Shown in pieces: positions 7,783 to 9,630 of a stretch of DNA of 9,630 nt. Made by a program: the position numbers and the translations under genes. Every line of letters starts with the position of its first letter. Within the stretch, counting starts at the first letter, position 1. The notes below the pieces were generated by a model. The model was not told the origin of the DNA and searched no databases. It was given only the letters and a program-made list of their open reading frames with translations. This stretch comes from Shewanella sp. (GTDB taxonomy: Bacteria; Pseudomonadota; Gammaproteobacteria; Enterobacterales; Shewanellaceae), in assembly GCA_004195335.1 (NCBI GenBank), contig SDWK01000409.1:1-9630 (forward strand). The letters are read 5' to 3'.

Positions 7783-8964
7783 TCACCACTGGAAGCGATA
7801 TGAAAGCTGCAGAGCAAACAACGACCAATACTTCGCCTGAGTCAGTGGATCCGGCGCTACAATAGGCGTTACCCAGGAAGCACCTTCAACCTCATGATAT
7901 TCAACGGCGAATAACCAATCGTTGCTTGGAAACCAGCGAACACCGAAGGTCCAGTCTTTGGTGTAACCGAAATAAGCCGGTGAACCGTATATAAGCTCAT
8001 AGTTTTTTCCATCGGGATCGTCGGTGTTATCGATATGCTTATCGTACCTCACGAATAGCTCCACTTCGCGAGGAAGATAAACTCTCAGGTCAATATAATA
8101 ACCTCTACTGGGATCTGACAGGTCTTCAGCTTCTGTGGGAATGACAAGCCCATTCGTCACTCTGTCTCCATTGAGGTACTCGGCAGTTAACTCGAAGCTT
8201 TCATATCTGAATTGTCCGGAAAACACCCAGTTTTTTAATAGAATATCACCTGGATAGTAGTAGCCAGATATGAAAGGGTCATAACTAATCTCTGCATCAT
8301 AATAACTAGCACCTAAGCGTAAATAATCATTTTGGAACTCAATATCTCCGGAGTAATAGTGCTCCGCACTAAACTCTCCATATTCAGTACTCCCCATCAC
8401 ATTACGATCTAAGTCTTCAGTCACATTGACTTGGCCGACCGAAACATGCCAATCGAATACCCCATCGAACGCTTGGTGCTTACCAAAAAGATCTCCCCCC
8501 TCGATACGTAACTGCGCATCACGAAAATAATCGCTGTAAATAGACTGAGGAAGCATGATACTGGGACGTGTAAAAGGGACGTCACGAGTACTGGAGTAGA
8601 AACCGGTTTCATTTTTAAAGCGTCCGGCACGTATGCCCAACATCCCCTCCCCAAGCCGCTGGGTATATTCGGCAAATAGATAATCGAAATTAACATCTGG
8701 CTCGGAAAGCGTCCCCCACTGTCTGAAAGTCAGTGCACTTGCAAATCGAAAATGCTCTATAGGTTTCCACGACACGGCAAATGCGGCCTCTGTAATATCA
8801 AATGTGCTGCTGTCCTCTCCAACAATAAATTGAGTATCTTCACCGGTAATATAGCCTTGCCCTACAAACCCATTAAATTGCCACTCAGAAGCAGCGGCTA
8901 TCGATGAGGTAAAAAGCAGAAGGGAGCTCAACATCCATGTATAGAAATTATCGGTTATAGACAT
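7783..8964 (-). CDS. Outer-membrane beta-barrel (porin-like) protein
   Basis: The 393-residue product has a signal peptide ending around SIAAA (21-25) and then amphipathic, aromatic-rich strands typical of a barrel: WQFNGFVGQGYI, FRFASALTFRQWG, YLRLGASYYDAEI, ELFVRYDKHID, WTFGVRWFPSNDWLFAVEYHEV. It ends LSYRFQW, an alternating beta-signal with a terminal aromatic (Trp rather than the more usual Phe). No specific porin family is assigned; it may be a substrate channel or a receptor. The ATG has a near-ideal ribosome site, GGAGG with 5-base spacing, and overlaps the end of the upstream binding-protein gene by 17 bp, so the two are likely translationally coupled. The GGDEF-EAL gene follows 4 bp after its stop. 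Its place between a periplasmic binding protein and a sensor suggests a role in the same signalling or uptake process (inference). Confidence 0.82.
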   Translation of the reverse strand: MSITDNFYTWMLSSLLLFTSSIAAASEWQFNGFVGQGYITGEDTQFIVGEDSSTFDITEAAFAVSWKPIEHFRFASALTFRQWGTLSEPDVNFDYLFAEYTQRLGEGMLGIRAGRFKNETGFYSSTRDVPFTRPSIMLPQSIYSDYFRDAQLRIEGGDLFGKHQAFDGVFDWHVSVGQVNVTEDLDRNVMGSTEYGEFSAEHYYSGDIEFQNDYLRLGASYYDAEISYDPFISGYYYPGDILLKNWVFSGQFRYESFELTAEYLNGDRVTNGLVIPTEAEDLSDPSRGYYIDLRVYLPREVELFVRYDKHIDNTDDPDGKNYELIYGSPAYFGYTKDWTFGVRWFPSNDWLFAVEYHEVEGASWVTPIVAPDPLTQAKYWSLFALQLSYRFQW

Positions 8965-9361
8965 AGGAGCCTCCCGTTACAGAAACTGAGTCGCCGACAT
9001 AGCCGATTGCACCAGGAGTACTCGAGATAAGCTCTCTCATTTGTGTTTCTGACTTTAAAATAACGGGCCTTTCACCGGTACCGGAAAAGACCAGCCGATC
9101 CCATCTACGCTGAAGCATATATGGCATCATATCGAGTTTTTGAAAACAAAATTCTTTATGCAGGTCTGAACCGGGTGCGAGGATAAATACTCTGATTTTG
9201 TGTCCATCGGGCCAGTACACTTTCTGCATAGAAAAAATCAGTCGAAGTTCTTGTGCCGGGAGTGGGAAATCGATAGCCGAATCATTCACTATGACCTGAG
9301 CCGCACTCGAATGAGCACAGAATAGATAAAACATGAACATCCATGTAGCCAACAGGCGCAT
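8948..9361 (-). CDS. Small secreted PstS-like (PBP-like) protein
   Basis: This 137-residue protein has a signal peptide (hydrophobic 4-19, cleavage probably after HSSAA at 21), so the mature form is about 116 residues and periplasmic. It resembles the middle part of phosphate-type substrate-binding proteins (PBP-like_2/PstS group): LRLIFSMQKVYWPDG near 39-53, a GSDLHKEF segment (64-71), RRWDRLVFSGTG (85-96) and the hallmark PGAIGYV at 116-122. A complete PstS is more than twice this size, so this is a reduced, one-lobe version. The ligand is not known; the phosphate link comes only from family resemblance. AAGGAGA lies 7 bases before the ATG. It is the first gene of the three-gene operon and ends 17 bp inside the barrel gene. 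Confidence 0.8.
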   Translation of the reverse strand: MRLLATWMFMFYLFCAHSSAAQVIVNDSAIDFPLPAQELRLIFSMQKVYWPDGHKIRVFILAPGSDLHKEFCFQKLDMMPYMLQRRWDRLVFSGTGERPVILKSETQMRELISSTPGAIGYVGDSVSVTGGSYVYNR

Positions 9362-9611
9362 TCTTCAGTCTCCTTACTATCCCTAAGATAACCTCATACA
9401 CATCCACACAGCTTAAGCACATTTGATTAATACTGAGTTTATAAAAAGTCATCATTTCTAGGCTTTAAACCCAAAGGGTAAATAACAAAGCCCACGACTT
9501 AACTCAAATATTCTCCCTCTGAAATGCTTGGATATAAAATTGATATGAGGCCAATCAGCATAAAAGCGACACTAAGACTCCATTCATCTACAGCTTAGGC
9601 AACAATTCTAC
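9362..9611 (-). other. Non-coding region upstream of the three-gene operon
   Basis: No credible gene is seen on either strand in these 250 bp. The region is AT-rich and should hold the operon promoter. The best -10-like element on the - strand is TATAAA (complement of 9438-9443), but no good -35 stands at 16-18 bp, so no promoter is called. GCTTAAGC (about 9411-9418) is a small palindrome without flanking symmetry. ACCC-AAA-GGGT (9469-9479) could form a small hairpin. No Pho box or CRP site was recognised. Confidence 0.5.
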
Positions 9612-9630
9612 CTGTCTCTTATACACATCT
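9612..9630 (+). other. Synthetic Tn5 mosaic end (transposase sequencing adapter)
   Basis: The last 19 bases read CTGTCTCTTATACACATCT, an exact match to the mosaic end used in tagmentation libraries. It differs from both natural IS50 ends (outer end CTGACTCTTATACACAAGT, inner end CTGTCTCTTGATCAGATCT), and it stops exactly at the window edge. It is therefore untrimmed adapter at a contig end, not a genomic mobile element. Confidence 0.95.

Noticed and set aside
7779..7817. Longer start (TTG at 7817) for the GGDEF-EAL gene
   Set aside because: It would overlap the barrel gene by 35 bp with a rare start codon, while the ATG at 7778 has a ribosome site and gives a normal N-terminus before TM1.
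9411..9418. Palindrome GCTTAAGC flanked by CACA/CACA-like bases as a CRP-type operator
   Set aside because: The flanks are not inverted (no TGTGA-N6-TCACA), so it is not a CRP site, and 8 bp alone is weak.
9544..9598. Short + strand open frame starting at the ATG near 9545
   Set aside because: It has only about 17 codons before TAG, with no ribosome site or recognisable product.
9362..9611. Pho box expected from the PstS-like gene
   Set aside because: No repeated CTGTCAT-like 7-mers with the right spacing were seen, so phosphate control is not claimed.

Overview
The window looks like chromosomal DNA from a marine gammaproteobacterium, most likely Shewanella or a close relative. The evidence is the conserved gene order sprT-endA-rsmE-gshB known from enterics and their relatives, close similarity of the GshB and SprT proteins to the E. 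coli ones, a Vibrio/marine-type alkaline phosphatase, and a large transmembrane GGDEF-EAL protein. The genus is an inference; no rRNA or other diagnostic marker is present.

Left part, + strand (1-5249): the window opens inside a pyroglutamyl-peptidase (C15)-like gene whose catalytic Cys position carries Ser. It is closed by a strong hairpin at 521-545. Then come sprT (zinc metalloprotease-like), endA (secreted endonuclease I, with a TTG start), rsmE (16S rRNA m3U1498 methyltransferase), gshB (glutathione synthetase) and a secreted alkaline phosphatase. endA to rsmE and gshB to the phosphatase are tightly spaced. The phosphatase occupies the place that yqgE has in E. coli.

Right part, - strand (5292-9361): three genes read leftwards as an obvious operon: a small secreted PstS-like (half-size) binding protein, an outer-membrane beta-barrel protein, and an 828-residue inner-membrane protein with a periplasmic sensor region followed by apparently intact GGDEF and EAL domains. 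The first two genes overlap by 17 bp and the last two are 4 bp apart. A reasonable model is an envelope-spanning sensory system: ligand enters through or acts on the barrel, a periplasmic binding protein reports it, and the sensor sets cyclic di-GMP level. This is the most interesting system in the window. It converges on the alkaline phosphatase gene across a shared 11-bp-stem hairpin at 5295-5321, which lies inside the last codons of the GGDEF-EAL gene.

The right end (9362-9611) is a non-coding upstream region holding the operon's probable promoter. The final 19 bases (9612-9630) exactly match the synthetic Tn5 mosaic end used in transposase-based sequencing libraries, so the window end is an assembly edge with untrimmed adapter and not biology.
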